DNA of 54,898 bases, from positions 1-54,898 of the forward strand of contig NZ_MUKA01000212.1 of assembly GCF_002150735.1 (NCBI RefSeq), given 5' to 3'. Of the stretch, positions 1-9,500 are shown one piece after another (positions within the stretch are counted from its first letter, which is position 1; every line of letters begins with the position of its first letter). This stretch comes from Streptomyces africanus. Lineage in GTDB: Bacteria > Actinomycetota > Actinomycetes > Streptomycetales > Streptomycetaceae. Under the pieces are notes generated by a model. It was given only the letters and a program-made list of their open reading frames with translations. It was not told the origin of the DNA and did not search any database. A program made the translations under genes and the position numbers.

Positions 1-679
1 GCGCGGCGGCCTCGGCGTCGAGGGTGCGCAGCAGTTCCTCGTCGATGGAGTGCAGCGAGTCGACGATGTGCCGGGCACCGCTCTCGCGCATCAGCTGGGG
101 CTGGAAGCTGTGCTCGAAAGAGCTGGGGTGGCCGATGAAGGGGATGTCGAGGGCCTTGGCGACCTCCGCCACCCGGGCCACGTCGTCGATGAACAGCACC
201 TCGTCGTACTTCAGGCCGAAGACTTCGGTGGTGATCTCGCGCAGGCCGGGGCGGAAGTCGTTGGTGCAGACGTAGCCGGGCTCGTCGAAGAGGTCGGCGT
301 GCTCGCCCAGGAAGTGGTCGAAGTGCGACTTGTCGAGGCCGCCGTAGCTGACCGTCTTCAGTCCCAGCCCGCGCAGCCGGCGCAGCAGGTCGATCGCGCC
401 GTCGAGCAGCTCGACCGGGTGCTCGCGGGTGTACTCCTTGCGCTCCTTGAAGTAGACGTCGATCGCCTCCTGGGCGGTCCACGGAACGCGCGCCGCGTTC
501 GCCATGCCCTGGCCGCCGACCAGTTGCGGCTGGGAGAAGATGCTGCGCTCGACGTCGGCGGTGTACTCGCCGCCGCGACTGACGATGAAGTTGTGGATGA
601 CGGGGCTGAAGGTGTCGTTCAGCAGGACGCCGTCGATGTTGACGGCGGCCAGCTTGAGCTGCTTGAGCTTGTCTGCCAT
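1..679 (-). CDS. HAD-superfamily hydrolase-like protein (3' end beyond window), probable pseudoenzyme
   Basis: 226 codons are visible and the C-terminus lies outside the window. The ATG at 679 is preceded by GAGGA at good spacing. Features typical of haloacid dehalogenase folds are visible: an N-terminal motif I region, an S/T motif II (VSYGG, near residue 112) and a motif IV acidic pair (LFIDD). Motif I reads AVNIDGVLLND, so the position of the nucleophilic Asp in DxDG is Asn (codon AAC). I therefore infer weak or altered phosphatase activity, perhaps a structural or binding role. It lies 57 bp downstream of the aldo-keto reductase on the same strand and is probably co-transcribed with it, making it part of the polyketide cluster. 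Its exact function is unknown. Confidence 0.75.
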   Translation of the reverse strand, partial: MADKLKQLKLAAVNIDGVLLNDTFSPVIHNFIVSRGGEYTADVERSIFSQPQLVGGQGMANAARVPWTAQEAIDVYFKERKEYTREHPVELLDGAIDLLRRLRGLGLKTVSYGGLDKSHFDHFLGEHADLFDEPGYVCTNDFRPGLREITTEVFGLKYDEVLFIDDVARVAEVAKALDIPFIGHPSSFEHSFQPQLMRESGARHIVDSLHSIDEELLRTLDAEAAA

Positions 680-700
680 GGAGTCCTCGTTAGTGGTGAA

Positions 701-728
701 GAAGAGTGAAGAGTGAAGAGTGAAGAGT
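701..728. repeat. four tandem copies of a 7-bp repeat (GAAGAGT)
   Basis: GAAGAGT occurs four times head to tail, followed by a partial GA. It lies between the stop of the aldo-keto reductase and the start of the HAD-like gene. On the transcribed (minus) strand it reads as a pyrimidine-rich ACTCTTC array just upstream of the HAD ribosome binding site. A heptanucleotide array can change length by slippage; no function is shown. Confidence 0.85.
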
Positions 729-736
729 GACGGGCG

Positions 737-1729
<993 letters not shown>

Positions 1730-1857
1730 TCAGTTCTCCTCGTGCGCGGTCGTGAGCGGGGTCGTGTGAAGGGGTGTCCGGAGCCGTTCGCCTGCACCGC
1801 GGCACAGGGCCGCCGCCGGACGCATTCCAGGCTGGCAGCGCGCACTTACGCACCACT

Positions 1858-1892
1858 CATGTGCCGCTCACGGCCGACGTGAGCGGCACATG
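1858..1892. promoter_or_regulatory. perfect 14-bp inverted repeat in the divergent promoter region
   Basis: Arms CATGTGCCGCTCAC (1858-1871) and GTGAGCGGCACATG (1879-1892) are perfect complements around a 7-base centre. The repeat sits between the divergent aldo-keto reductase and KASIII operons, where an operator would be expected. The related words CCAGGCTGGCA (1827-1837) and CCAGGCTGACA (1937-1947) flank it as near-identical direct repeats. The rest of 1730-2006 shows no convincing gene. The regulator that binds is unknown; the cluster TetR or SARP are candidates. Confidence 0.7.
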
Positions 1893-2006
1893 TCCCCTGC
1901 GTGGGCCGCCCGTGAGGGAAAGCGGAGCCCGCGTTGCCAGGCTGACAACTCCGACGGCGCCACAGCACATCGGTGCACCCAGACAGCAGCCAGGAGGAAC
2001 GACGCA

Positions 2007-2087
2007 GTGACGGCTACGACAGCGACAACGGCTGTGGCTGACAGCAACACCCCGGACCACTCCCGCGGTGACGGAGACGCCGGATGA
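2007..2087 (+). CDS. 26-codon leader ORF coupled to the KASIII gene
   Basis: A GTG at 2007 has an excellent ribosome binding site (AGGAGG at 1992-1997, nine bases upstream). The frame runs 26 codons (Thr/Ala-rich start, Asp/Gly-rich end) to a TGA at 2085-2087 that overlaps the KASIII ATG in an ATGA arrangement. The Shine-Dalgarno sequence here is clearly better than the one in front of KASIII (GGAG). This suggests that ribosomes load here and reinitiate at the KASIII start. It may be a translational-coupling leader or a short peptide gene. No homologue is recognised. Confidence 0.5.
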   Translation: MTATTATTAVADSNTPDHSRGDGDAG

Positions 2088-3094
2088 CCGGGCCGGACCG
2101 CGCCGCGGTCGTCGCCGGCCTGGGCGCCTGGGTCCCGCCCACGGTGGTCACCAACGACGACCTCGCCCGGCAACTGGACACCTCGGACGAGTGGATCAGC
2201 AGCCGGACCGGGATCCGCCGACGGCACGTCATCGACCCGGGCGGGTCGACGGGCGACCTCGCCGTGGAGGCCGGGCGCAGGGCGCTGAAGTCCGCGGGCG
2301 AGGAGCGGGCCGACGTCGTCGTGGTCGCCACCAGCACCCCGGACCGCCCCTGCCCGGCCACCGCGCCCGAGGTCGCCGACCGGCTGGGGCTCGGCGGGGC
2401 CGGCGCGTTCGACATCGCCGCCGTGTGCACGGGCTTCGTCTACGCGCTGGGGGCGGCGGCCGGTTTCGTCCAGGCGGGCTTCGCCCGTTCCGTCCTGGTC
2501 ATCGGGGCGGACACCTTCTCCACCATCCTCGACCCGGCCGACCGTACGACCCGGGCCATTTTCGGGGACGGCGCCGGAGCGGTGTACCTGCGTGCCGGCG
2601 CGGCGACGGAGCCGGGCGCCCTGACGGGGCTCCACCTCGGCAGCGACGGCGGCCGGAGCGACCTCATCCAGGTGGCGGCCGGCGGTTCACGGCAGCGTTC
2701 CACCGGCCGGCCGGCCGCGCCGGAGGCCTCCTACTTCACCATGGAGGGCCGTGCGGTGTTCGCGGAGGCCGTGCGCCACATGGCGGCCTCCGTGACGACG
2801 ACGGCCGACGCCGCGGGCTGGGCGGTCGAGGACATCGACAAGGTCGTCCTCCACCAGGCCAACGCACGCATCCTGGCGGCGGTCGCCGAACGCATCGACG
2901 TACCGCTCGAACGGTTCCCCGCCAACATCGAGCGGGTCGGCAACACCGTCGCGGCCTCGATCCCGCTGGCCCTGGCCGACGCGTCGGCCGACGGCGAACT
3001 GCTCCCCGGCCAGCGCGTCGTGCTCGGCGGGTTCGGCGGCGGACTCACCTGGGGGTCGGTGGCCCTCGAATGGCCCGACATCACGGCGGCCTGA
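2084..3094 (+). CDS. beta-ketoacyl-ACP synthase III (KASIII/FabH-like)
   Basis: 336 aa, full FabH length. The catalytic triad is intact: Cys115 (in AAVCTGF), His257 (in LHQAN) and Asn287 (VGNT). It therefore looks like a true decarboxylating condensing enzyme, not a Cys-His-Asp acyltransferase of the CerJ type. The ATG at 2084 overlaps the stop of a short leader ORF and has GGAG seven bases upstream. It heads the set KASIII - ACP - KASII - thioesterase. The likely role is to start an acyl chain on the free ACP from an acyl-CoA. Alternatively it could move or extend an aryl/acyl group made by the type I PKS, as KASIII-like proteins do in chlorothricin- and avilamycin-type pathways (established knowledge of those families). 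The cluster context argues against the housekeeping fabH. Confidence 0.88.
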   Translation: MTGPDRAAVVAGLGAWVPPTVVTNDDLARQLDTSDEWISSRTGIRRRHVIDPGGSTGDLAVEAGRRALKSAGEERADVVVVATSTPDRPCPATAPEVADRLGLGGAGAFDIAAVCTGFVYALGAAAGFVQAGFARSVLVIGADTFSTILDPADRTTRAIFGDGAGAVYLRAGAATEPGALTGLHLGSDGGRSDLIQVAAGGSRQRSTGRPAAPEASYFTMEGRAVFAEAVRHMAASVTTTADAAGWAVEDIDKVVLHQANARILAAVAERIDVPLERFPANIERVGNTVAASIPLALADASADGELLPGQRVVLGGFGGGLTWGSVALEWPDITAA

Positions 3095-3162
3095 CGCCGG
3101 CCCCCTCCCCCTCACAACCACCCCCACCTCTCATCACTCACCGCACCACAAGGAGACACACC

Positions 3163-3402
3163 ATGCAGGCGATCGCGGAGCGGGTCTCGGTCCTTCTCTC
3201 CGACCAGTTCAAGGTCAAGCCGGAGATCATCGCGTCCGAGGTGACGCTCGGCAAACTGTCCTTCGACTCCCTGGTCCTGATCGAGCTCGGCCTCGTCCTG
3301 GACAAGGAGTTCGGGGTCGAGATAGCCGACGGTGAACTCACCGAGGACCACACCCTGGACGACCTGGTCCAGCTGCTGTCGGCCAAGGGAGCGGCGGTCT
3401 GA
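3163..3402 (+). CDS. discrete acyl carrier protein
   Basis: 79 aa acidic four-helix carrier protein. The phosphopantetheine attachment serine is Ser36 in FDSL. AAGGAG lies eight bases before the ATG. The stop codon overlaps the start of the ketosynthase (TGATG), so the two are translationally coupled. It would carry the acyl chain for the KASIII and KASII enzymes of the operon, or accept an aromatic acyl group from the type I PKS. The sequence resembles secondary-metabolism carriers more than the essential FAS AcpP, which carries a GADSLDTVE-like motif not seen here. Confidence 0.92.
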   Translation: MQAIAERVSVLLSDQFKVKPEIIASEVTLGKLSFDSLVLIELGLVLDKEFGVEIADGELTEDHTLDDLVQLLSAKGAAV

Positions 3403-4634
3403 TGGCGGACGGTTCCACGCACGGCACAGCCGTCACCGGCCTGGGCCTGGTGACCCCGGCCGGAATCGGCCTGGAGGAGAACTGGGAGCGGGTGCTGTCA
3501 GGACGCTCCTGCGCCACGCGCGACCCCGCACTCACCGAGCTGTCGGTCGACTTCTCCTGCCGGGTACCGGGTTTCGACGCCGGTGACCTGCTGGGCGGCT
3601 TCGCCGGCTGGCAGCTGGAGCGCTTCGTCCAACTGGCCCTCGTGGCCTCCCGGATGGCCGTCGCCGACGCCGGATGGGACTCGACGGCCTGGGACGGCAC
3701 CCGGGTCGGGGTGGTGCTCGGCAACTCGCTCGGCGGCGCCGCCACCTTCGCGGAACAGCACGACACACTACGCGAGCGCGGCGCCGGCAAGGTCTCGCCC
3801 CTGCTCGTGACGAAGTACATGCCGAACATGCTCGCCGGCTACGTGGCGATCGACGTCGGTGCCCGGGGGCCGAGTCTGGTCACCGCCACCGCGTGCGCGT
3901 CCGGGGCGACCGCCATCGGCACCGCCCGGGACCTGCTGCGCTCCGGCGCCTGCGACATCGTGCTGGCGGGTGCCAGTGAGTCCGCGCTCACCCCGACGGT
4001 GATGGCCGGGCTGTGCAAGATGGGCGCCCTGTCCAAGTCGGGGGACGCGCCCGAGCACGCCGGCAAACCGTTCGACGCGGAACGGGACGGTTTCGTGGCC
4101 GCCGAGGCGGCCGGTGTGCTGGTCCTGGAACGGGAGGCGGACGCCCGCGCCAGGGGTGCGAGGATCCGCGCCGTCGTCAGCGGCTACGGATCCTCCTCCG
4201 ACGCCCACCACGCCACCGCCCCGCATCCCGACGGGGAGGGCATCGAGCGGGCCCTGCGCGCCGCCCTGGCGGACGCGGGCGCCGGCCCCGCCGACGTCCG
4301 GCACGTCAACGCGCACGGCACGGCCACCGCGATGAACGACCTCGTCGAGGGCAGGATGCTGCGCCGTGTCCTGGGTGGCACGCCCCTGGTCACGTCGACC
4401 AAGGGGGTCACCGGCCATGCGCTGGCCGCCGCGGGCGCCATCGAGGCGGCGTACACGGTGCTGGCCGTGCAGCACGGCACGGTGCCGCCGACGGCGAACC
4501 TGAAGAACCCGGACCCCGCCATCGACCTGGACGTGGTCGGCGGCGAACCCCGCACCACCCCGGTGGACGTCGCCGTCAGCACGTCGCTGGGGTTCGGCGG
4601 CCACAACGCCGCGCTCGTCATCACGTCGGCCTGA
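3402..4634 (+). CDS. beta-ketoacyl-ACP synthase II-like ketosynthase (stand-alone)
   Basis: 410 aa, full KASII length. Active-site residues are present: Cys165 (TATACASGA), His305 (NAHGTAT), Lys334 and His339 (GVTGHAL). The usual GTSTPxND after the first His is GTATAMND here. No second, Cys-lacking subunit (chain-length factor) follows, so this is not a classical type II aromatic minimal PKS. It probably elongates ACP-bound acyl chains. The ATG overlaps the ACP stop, so translation is coupled. A strong hairpin separates it from the next gene. Confidence 0.9.
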   Translation: MADGSTHGTAVTGLGLVTPAGIGLEENWERVLSGRSCATRDPALTELSVDFSCRVPGFDAGDLLGGFAGWQLERFVQLALVASRMAVADAGWDSTAWDGTRVGVVLGNSLGGAATFAEQHDTLRERGAGKVSPLLVTKYMPNMLAGYVAIDVGARGPSLVTATACASGATAIGTARDLLRSGACDIVLAGASESALTPTVMAGLCKMGALSKSGDAPEHAGKPFDAERDGFVAAEAAGVLVLEREADARARGARIRAVVSGYGSSSDAHHATAPHPDGEGIERALRAALADAGAGPADVRHVNAHGTATAMNDLVEGRMLRRVLGGTPLVTSTKGVTGHALAAAGAIEAAYTVLAVQHGTVPPTANLKNPDPAIDLDVVGGEPRTTPVDVAVSTSLGFGGHNAALVITSA

Positions 4635-4652
4635 GCCCCACGCCGCGAGGTC

Positions 4653-4688
4653 CGTGCCGGGCGGGGAGCACGCTCCCCGCCCGGCACG
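4653..4688 (+). terminator. 17-bp perfect hairpin between ketosynthase and thioesterase
   Basis: Arms CGTGCCGGGCGGGGAGC (4653-4669) and GCTCCCCGCCCGGCACG (4672-4688) are perfect complements with almost no loop. The hairpin begins 18 bases after the ketosynthase stop and ends 46 bases before the thioesterase start. There is no T-run, which is common for Streptomyces terminators. It could stop or attenuate transcription into the thioesterase, or protect the upstream mRNA 3' end. Confidence 0.7.
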
Positions 4689-4734
4689 GGCGCTGTACGG
4701 CCCTCCCCTGGCCCCGACCCACCGAGGAATGAGC

Positions 4735-5490
4735 ATGGCTTCCGACTCCGAGGACTGGACGCATGTGCTGCGGCCCTCCGCAGACCGCGGCAGCCGCGTC
4801 GTCGTCTTCCCCCACGCGGGCGCCGGCCCGCAGCGCTACGCGAGCGTCCTGGCCGCTCTGCCGGAGGCGGTGGAGGTCGTGGCCGTCACCCTGCCCGGGC
4901 GGGAGCGGCGCGCGAGCCTCCCACCCCGTACGACGCCGGCCGCCGCCGTGCCGGCCGTCCGCCGGGAACTGAACGCCCTCGACCCCGCCCCGACCGTCTT
5001 CTACGGCCACAGTCTGGGAGGGCTGCTGGCGCTCGCCGTCGCCGACGCCGGCGGACACTGCGACGGCCTGGTCGTGAGCTGTTCGCAACCGGGCGCGCGA
5101 AGCCGGCCCCGCCCGCAACTCCCGGGCAGGGCCGCCGAACTGGCCGAGATCTTCGCCGGCCACCGGCTGCCCGCCGACGCCCTGCACGACCCGTCGCTCA
5201 GCCCCGCACGGCGGGTCCTGGCCCATGACCTCGCGCTCGCGCGGGACGCGTTGCGCGCCGTGGAGCCGCTGCGGCTCACCGTGCCGGTGACCGCACTGGC
5301 CGGTACGGACGATCCGCTCGTCCCGCCGGAGGTGCTGCCCCTGTGGGGCCGCTTCACATCGGGCCCGTTCCGCTGCCGGCTCGCCCAGGGCGGGCACTTC
5401 TTCCCCTTCACCCCGTACGGCCAGGGCGTCCTGCTCGAAGAGCTCCTCGCGTCCCTGACGGCCGCCCGCACGGGGGTACTTGTCCACTGA
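4735..5490 (+). CDS. type II thioesterase (alpha/beta hydrolase)
   Basis: 251 aa, the normal size of an editing thioesterase of PKS/NRPS clusters. The chosen ATG at 4735 has GAGGA six bases upstream. An earlier in-frame start at 4654 would lie inside the hairpin and adds residues that look non-coding. Visible features are the N-terminal VVFPHAGAG oxyanion region, the nucleophile GHSLGG, an acid in AGTDDPLV and the catalytic His in GGHFF. Type II enzymes remove aberrant acyl groups from carrier proteins; release of the finished chain is also possible because the PKS has no thioesterase domain. It ends six bases from the convergent SARP gene. Confidence 0.9.
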   Translation: MASDSEDWTHVLRPSADRGSRVVVFPHAGAGPQRYASVLAALPEAVEVVAVTLPGRERRASLPPRTTPAAAVPAVRRELNALDPAPTVFYGHSLGGLLALAVADAGGHCDGLVVSCSQPGARSRPRPQLPGRAAELAEIFAGHRLPADALHDPSLSPARRVLAHDLALARDALRAVEPLRLTVPVTALAGTDDPLVPPEVLPLWGRFTSGPFRCRLAQGGHFFPFTPYGQGVLLEELLASLTAARTGVLVH

Positions 5491-5496
5491 TGGGCA

Positions 5497-6315
5497 CTAC
5501 GCCCCGACGAGGTGGGGGGAGCGGTCGTCCAGGAACGTGTGCTCCAGCGCGTCGTCGCAGTTCAGGATCTGCTGCTGGAGGCGACGCAGACGGTGGGAGG
5601 GCTCCAGGCCGATCCCGTCGGTCAGCGCGGTGCGCACGCCCTGGTAGGCCGCCAGCGCGTCGTTGCGACGCCCGGAGAGGTACAGCGCCAGCATCAGGTA
5701 CTCGTGCAGCACCTCGTCATAGGGGTTGAGCGCCACGAGGGCGTGCAGTTCGCCGATGACCTCGGCGTAACGGCGCAGCCGCAGGTCCAGGCCGACGCGC
5801 TGGCTCAGCACCGCCTTGCGGTCCTCCTCCAGCCGCAGCACGTGCGGGTGCAGGACGGGCCCGGCCGGCACATCGGCCAGGGGCGCGTCACGCCACAGCT
5901 TCAGCGCGTTGTTCAGCTGCGCCGACGCCTGTGACAGGTCCCCCCTGGCCTCCGCCTCTCCCGCCGCCGACACGAGCCGGTGGTAGCCGACGATGTCGAA
6001 CTGCTCGCCGGGGACTTCGAGCCGGTAACCGGTGGCCTCGGTGATCAGCGTCTCCTTGGGGAGGCGGTCCGAGGGGCCGCCGGCGAGGGCGTGGCCGATG
6101 CTCTTGCGGATCTGCATGACGCAGTTCTGGATGCCCGTCGAGGCGCTCATGGGCACGTCGAGGCCCCACAGTTCGCGCTCGATGGCGGCCCGCTGCACCA
6201 CGCGGCCCCGGTTCAGGATGAGCACGGCGAGGAGCTTTCTGGCCTTCAGCGCCGTGGGAACCACCGACACGCCGTTCATGGTCACGCGCAGGGGGCCCAG
6301 CACTCTGGCGATCAT
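5497..6315 (-). CDS. SARP-family pathway activator (OmpR-like winged helix + BTAD)
   Basis: 272 aa, a small SARP. The N-terminal DNA-binding domain has the typical GPLRV start and the conserved winged-helix core (residues about 1-95). A bacterial transcriptional activation domain follows (about 100-255), ending with the usual AYQGVRTAL / GLEPS pattern. The start at 6315 (MIARVLG) is preceded by AGGAGG; the longer frame to 6366 has no binding site. SARPs activate antibiotic genes by binding direct heptamer repeats near the -35 region of target promoters. It is transcribed divergently from the PKS, so the shared 238-bp region is the likeliest target. Confidence 0.93.
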   Translation of the reverse strand: MIARVLGPLRVTMNGVSVVPTALKARKLLAVLILNRGRVVQRAAIERELWGLDVPMSASTGIQNCVMQIRKSIGHALAGGPSDRLPKETLITEATGYRLEVPGEQFDIVGYHRLVSAAGEAEARGDLSQASAQLNNALKLWRDAPLADVPAGPVLHPHVLRLEEDRKAVLSQRVGLDLRLRRYAEVIGELHALVALNPYDEVLHEYLMLALYLSGRRNDALAAYQGVRTALTDGIGLEPSHRLRRLQQQILNCDDALEHTFLDDRSPHLVGA

Positions 6316-6483
6316 CCGTCCTCCTCGCTCAGGTGTGTAGCGGTGTATCAATGGACTGTAGCCCATGTTTTGACCGGTGTCGCGCGCCAGCTCACCGCCC
6401 TATACAAGGAAGCGACAGGTCAACCACCTTGGGAAGCTGGGGGAAATGCGCCCGTGACACACTCTTCTCTCGCCGTTCATCGG

Positions 6484-6520
6484 GTCAACTGGAAGTCAAA
6501 CTTGGTCTCTGGTTTACTTT
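6484..6520 (+). promoter_or_regulatory. SARP-like direct repeats and candidate -10 before the PKS
   Basis: TCAACTG (6485-6491) and TCAAACT (6496-6502) start 11 bp apart, the spacing that SARP activators require. A third related word, GTCAACC, lies at 6419-6425. TACTTT at 6515-6520 is a possible -10 box. The remainder of the divergent region 6316-6553 shows three GGTGT words (6332, 6342, 6376) but no gene. Confidence 0.5.
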
Positions 6521-6553
6521 TGGACCTGACACCACAGGACCGAGGGGGGCTTC

Positions 6554-9500
6554 GTGCAGCAAGGCGGCATGCCTGACATCGCGATCGTCGGGATGGGATG
6601 CAGATTTCCGGGAGCGCACGGGGCGGGGGAGTTCTGGCACCTGCTCGAGCGCAACACCGACGCCGTCACACCCGTGCCCCAGGACCGGTTCGACGTGCGG
6701 CGGTACCACTCGACGCGGCCGGGCGAACCGGGCACGACCGTCTCGCGGCACGGCGGGTTCATCGACGACCTGTACGGCTTCGACGCCGCCTTCTTCGGCA
6801 TCGCCCCGCGCGAGGCACTGGCCATGGACCCTCAGCAGCGGGTCCTCCTCCAGGTCGTCTGGGAAGCACTGGAGGACGCCCACATCCTCCCGTCCTCGCT
6901 GGCGGGCAGCCGCACCGGTGTCTTCGTGGGCCAGGCGACCGCCGAGTACGCGGACCTGGCGGAGTCCGACGGGCAGCAGGACGTGCACGGGATGGCGGGC
7001 AGCCGGCTGCGGACGATGACCGCCGGGCGCCTCTCCTTCGCCCTCGACCTGCGCGGGCCCAGCCTGATGGTCGACACCGCGTGCTCCTCGTCCCTGGTGG
7101 CCGTGCACCTGGCCCGGCAGAGTCTGCTGACCGGGGAGAGCGACCTGGCCGTCGCCGCGGGAGTCAACGCCGTGCTCTCGCCGTCCGACGCCATCACCTA
7201 CTCCCAGGGCGGCATGCTCGCCCCCGACGGACGCTGCAAGTTCGCCGACGCCTCCGGCGACGGCTTCGTCCGCAGCGAAGGAGTGGGGACCGTCCTGCTC
7301 AAGCGGCTGCCCGACGCCCTGCGCGACGGCGACCAGGTCCTCGCCGTACTGCGGGGAAGCGCCGTCACCAACGACGGCCGGGGCAGCGGAACGCTGCTTC
7401 AGCCCGCCGTGTCCGGACAGACCGAGATGATCCGCTCGGCCTGCCGCAGCGCCGGCATCACCCCGGACCGGTTGGACTACGTGGAGGCACACGGCACCGG
7501 CACCCCCGTCGGGGACGACGTCGAACTGCGCGCCCTGGCGCAGGCCGTGGGAGGCGAAGGACGGTCCCGGTCCCGTCCGCTGCCCATCGGCTCCGTCAAG
7601 ACCAACATCGGCCACGCCGAAGCCGCCGCCGGGATCGCGGGCCTGATCAAGACCGTGCTCATCGCCCGGCACCGCACCATCCCCGCGTCCCTGCACCTGC
7701 GCACTCCGCACCCCGTCCTGGCCGGGGACACCGCCCCCCTCACCTGCGTCACCCGCAACACCCCGCTCGTGCCCGGCGGCCGGGCCGCGCTCATGGGCGT
7801 CAGTTCCTTCGGCCTGTCCGGCACCAACGCGCACGTGATCGTCGGCGAGTACGTGCCCGAGCCGCGCACCGGGCAGCTCCCGCAGGACGCCGCGGACGCT
7901 CCCGAAGAGCCGCAGCTGCTGCTGCTCAGCGCCCGCACCCCGGCCGCCCTGAGCCGGCTCGCCGCGCGCTACGCCGACTTCCTGGACGGCGACGAGGGAC
8001 GCGCGTTCCCCCTGCGCGACATCTGTCACACCGCCGCGACACGACGTGACGCCCACCCCCACCGCCTGTGGGCCGTCGGCCGCACCCACGGCGAACTCGC
8101 CGCCGCCCTGCGCGCCCTGGCCGAGGGCGAACAGACCCCGGACGGAGGGACGGCCGACGCCGGATTCACGGGCGAGTGCCGGACCGCGTTCGTCTTTCCC
8201 GGGCAGGGCTCGCAGTGGCTCGGCATGGGCCGCCGCCTGCTGGCCTCCGAGGCGGTGTTCCGCCGGACCCTGACGGAATGCGACGCGGCCGTCCGGGAGG
8301 AGCTGGGCTGGTCGGTCATCGGCCTGCTGACCGGCGACGGCGAGGTGGCACCGCCGCGGGAACTCCCCGACGACGTCGCGGTGGTGCAGCCCCTGCTGTG
8401 GGCCGTGCAGGTGTCACTGGCCGCGCTCCTGCGCGCCAAGGGCGTCGAACCCGACCTGTGCGTCGGGCACAGCATGGGTGAGGTGGCCGCCGCCCAGGTC
8501 TGCGGGGCGCTGTCGCTGAAGGACGCCGCCTCCGTCATCTGCCGGCGCAGTTCCCTGATGCAGAGCCGGGCGGGGCGCGGCGCGATGCTGGCCGTCGAAC
8601 TCGACGCGCTGAGCGCGGCGGACGCGGCGGCACCCTACGGCGACACGGTGTGCGTCGCGGCGGAGAACGCCCCCGCGAGTACCGTCCTCGCCGGGGACGC
8701 GCACGCTCTGCACCGCATCGCCGAACGCCTCCAGGCCGAAGGGGTGTCCTGCCGGCCCGTCAAGGTCAACGTGGCGTCCCACTCCCCGTACATGGCGGAC
8801 CTGCGGGACGACCTGACCGACGCCCTCGCCCACCTCACGCCGCTGCCCGCAACTACCGCGATGTTCTCCACCACCCGCTGCGAGCCGGTCGACGGACCCG
8901 AACTGGACGCCGCCTACTGGGCGGACAACCTCCGCGAGCGGGTGCGTTTCGTCGAGGCCGTGCGGGCGGCCGCCAAGGAGGAGACGGTGTTCCTGGAGGT
9001 CAGCCCGCACCCGCTGCTCGTCCAGTCCGTCACGGCGGTCCTCGGCGAACAGGGCGCCGCACCGGCCGCCGTCGCCACCTTGAAGCGCCACCAGGACGAC
9101 GGCGAGAACCTCACCCGCGCGCTCGGGCAGCTCTTCTCCCACGGCGGACGCGTCGACTGGAACCGTTACTTCCAGGGAACCGCGCCACGGGTGCCGCTGC
9201 CGACGTACGCCTGGGACCAGGAACAGTTCAGGAAGGAGCCGGCCCCGGCTCCGGCGCCGGCCGCGCCGGCCGAGCACGTACGGGAGGTCGAACTGCGCGA
9301 GTTGGGCCTGGCCGACCTGGGGCAGAGCGTCCGCACCCGGGGCGGCGCGGCCGTCGTACCGCCGGTGCTCTACGTCAAGGCCGTCCTGCGGGCGGCGGAC
9401 GGCATCGGGGAGGCCGGTGACGGCGTGCTGGAGGACGTCGAGTTCGGGGACCGGCCCTGGGAGCTGGAACACGCCCGCGATGCCGCGGTACGCGTGGTCC

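Noticed and set aside
1857..2060. Small open frames across the 1858-1892 palindrome
   Set aside because: No Shine-Dalgarno, no typical codon use and no recognisable product; the palindrome is better explained as an operator.
3402..4634. Classical type II aromatic minimal PKS
   Set aside because: No chain-length factor follows the ketosynthase, and a KASIII plus type I PKS are present instead.
4654..4734. Earlier start of the thioesterase
   Set aside because: It would lie within a 17-bp hairpin and lacks a ribosome binding site; ATG 4735 has GAGGA upstream.
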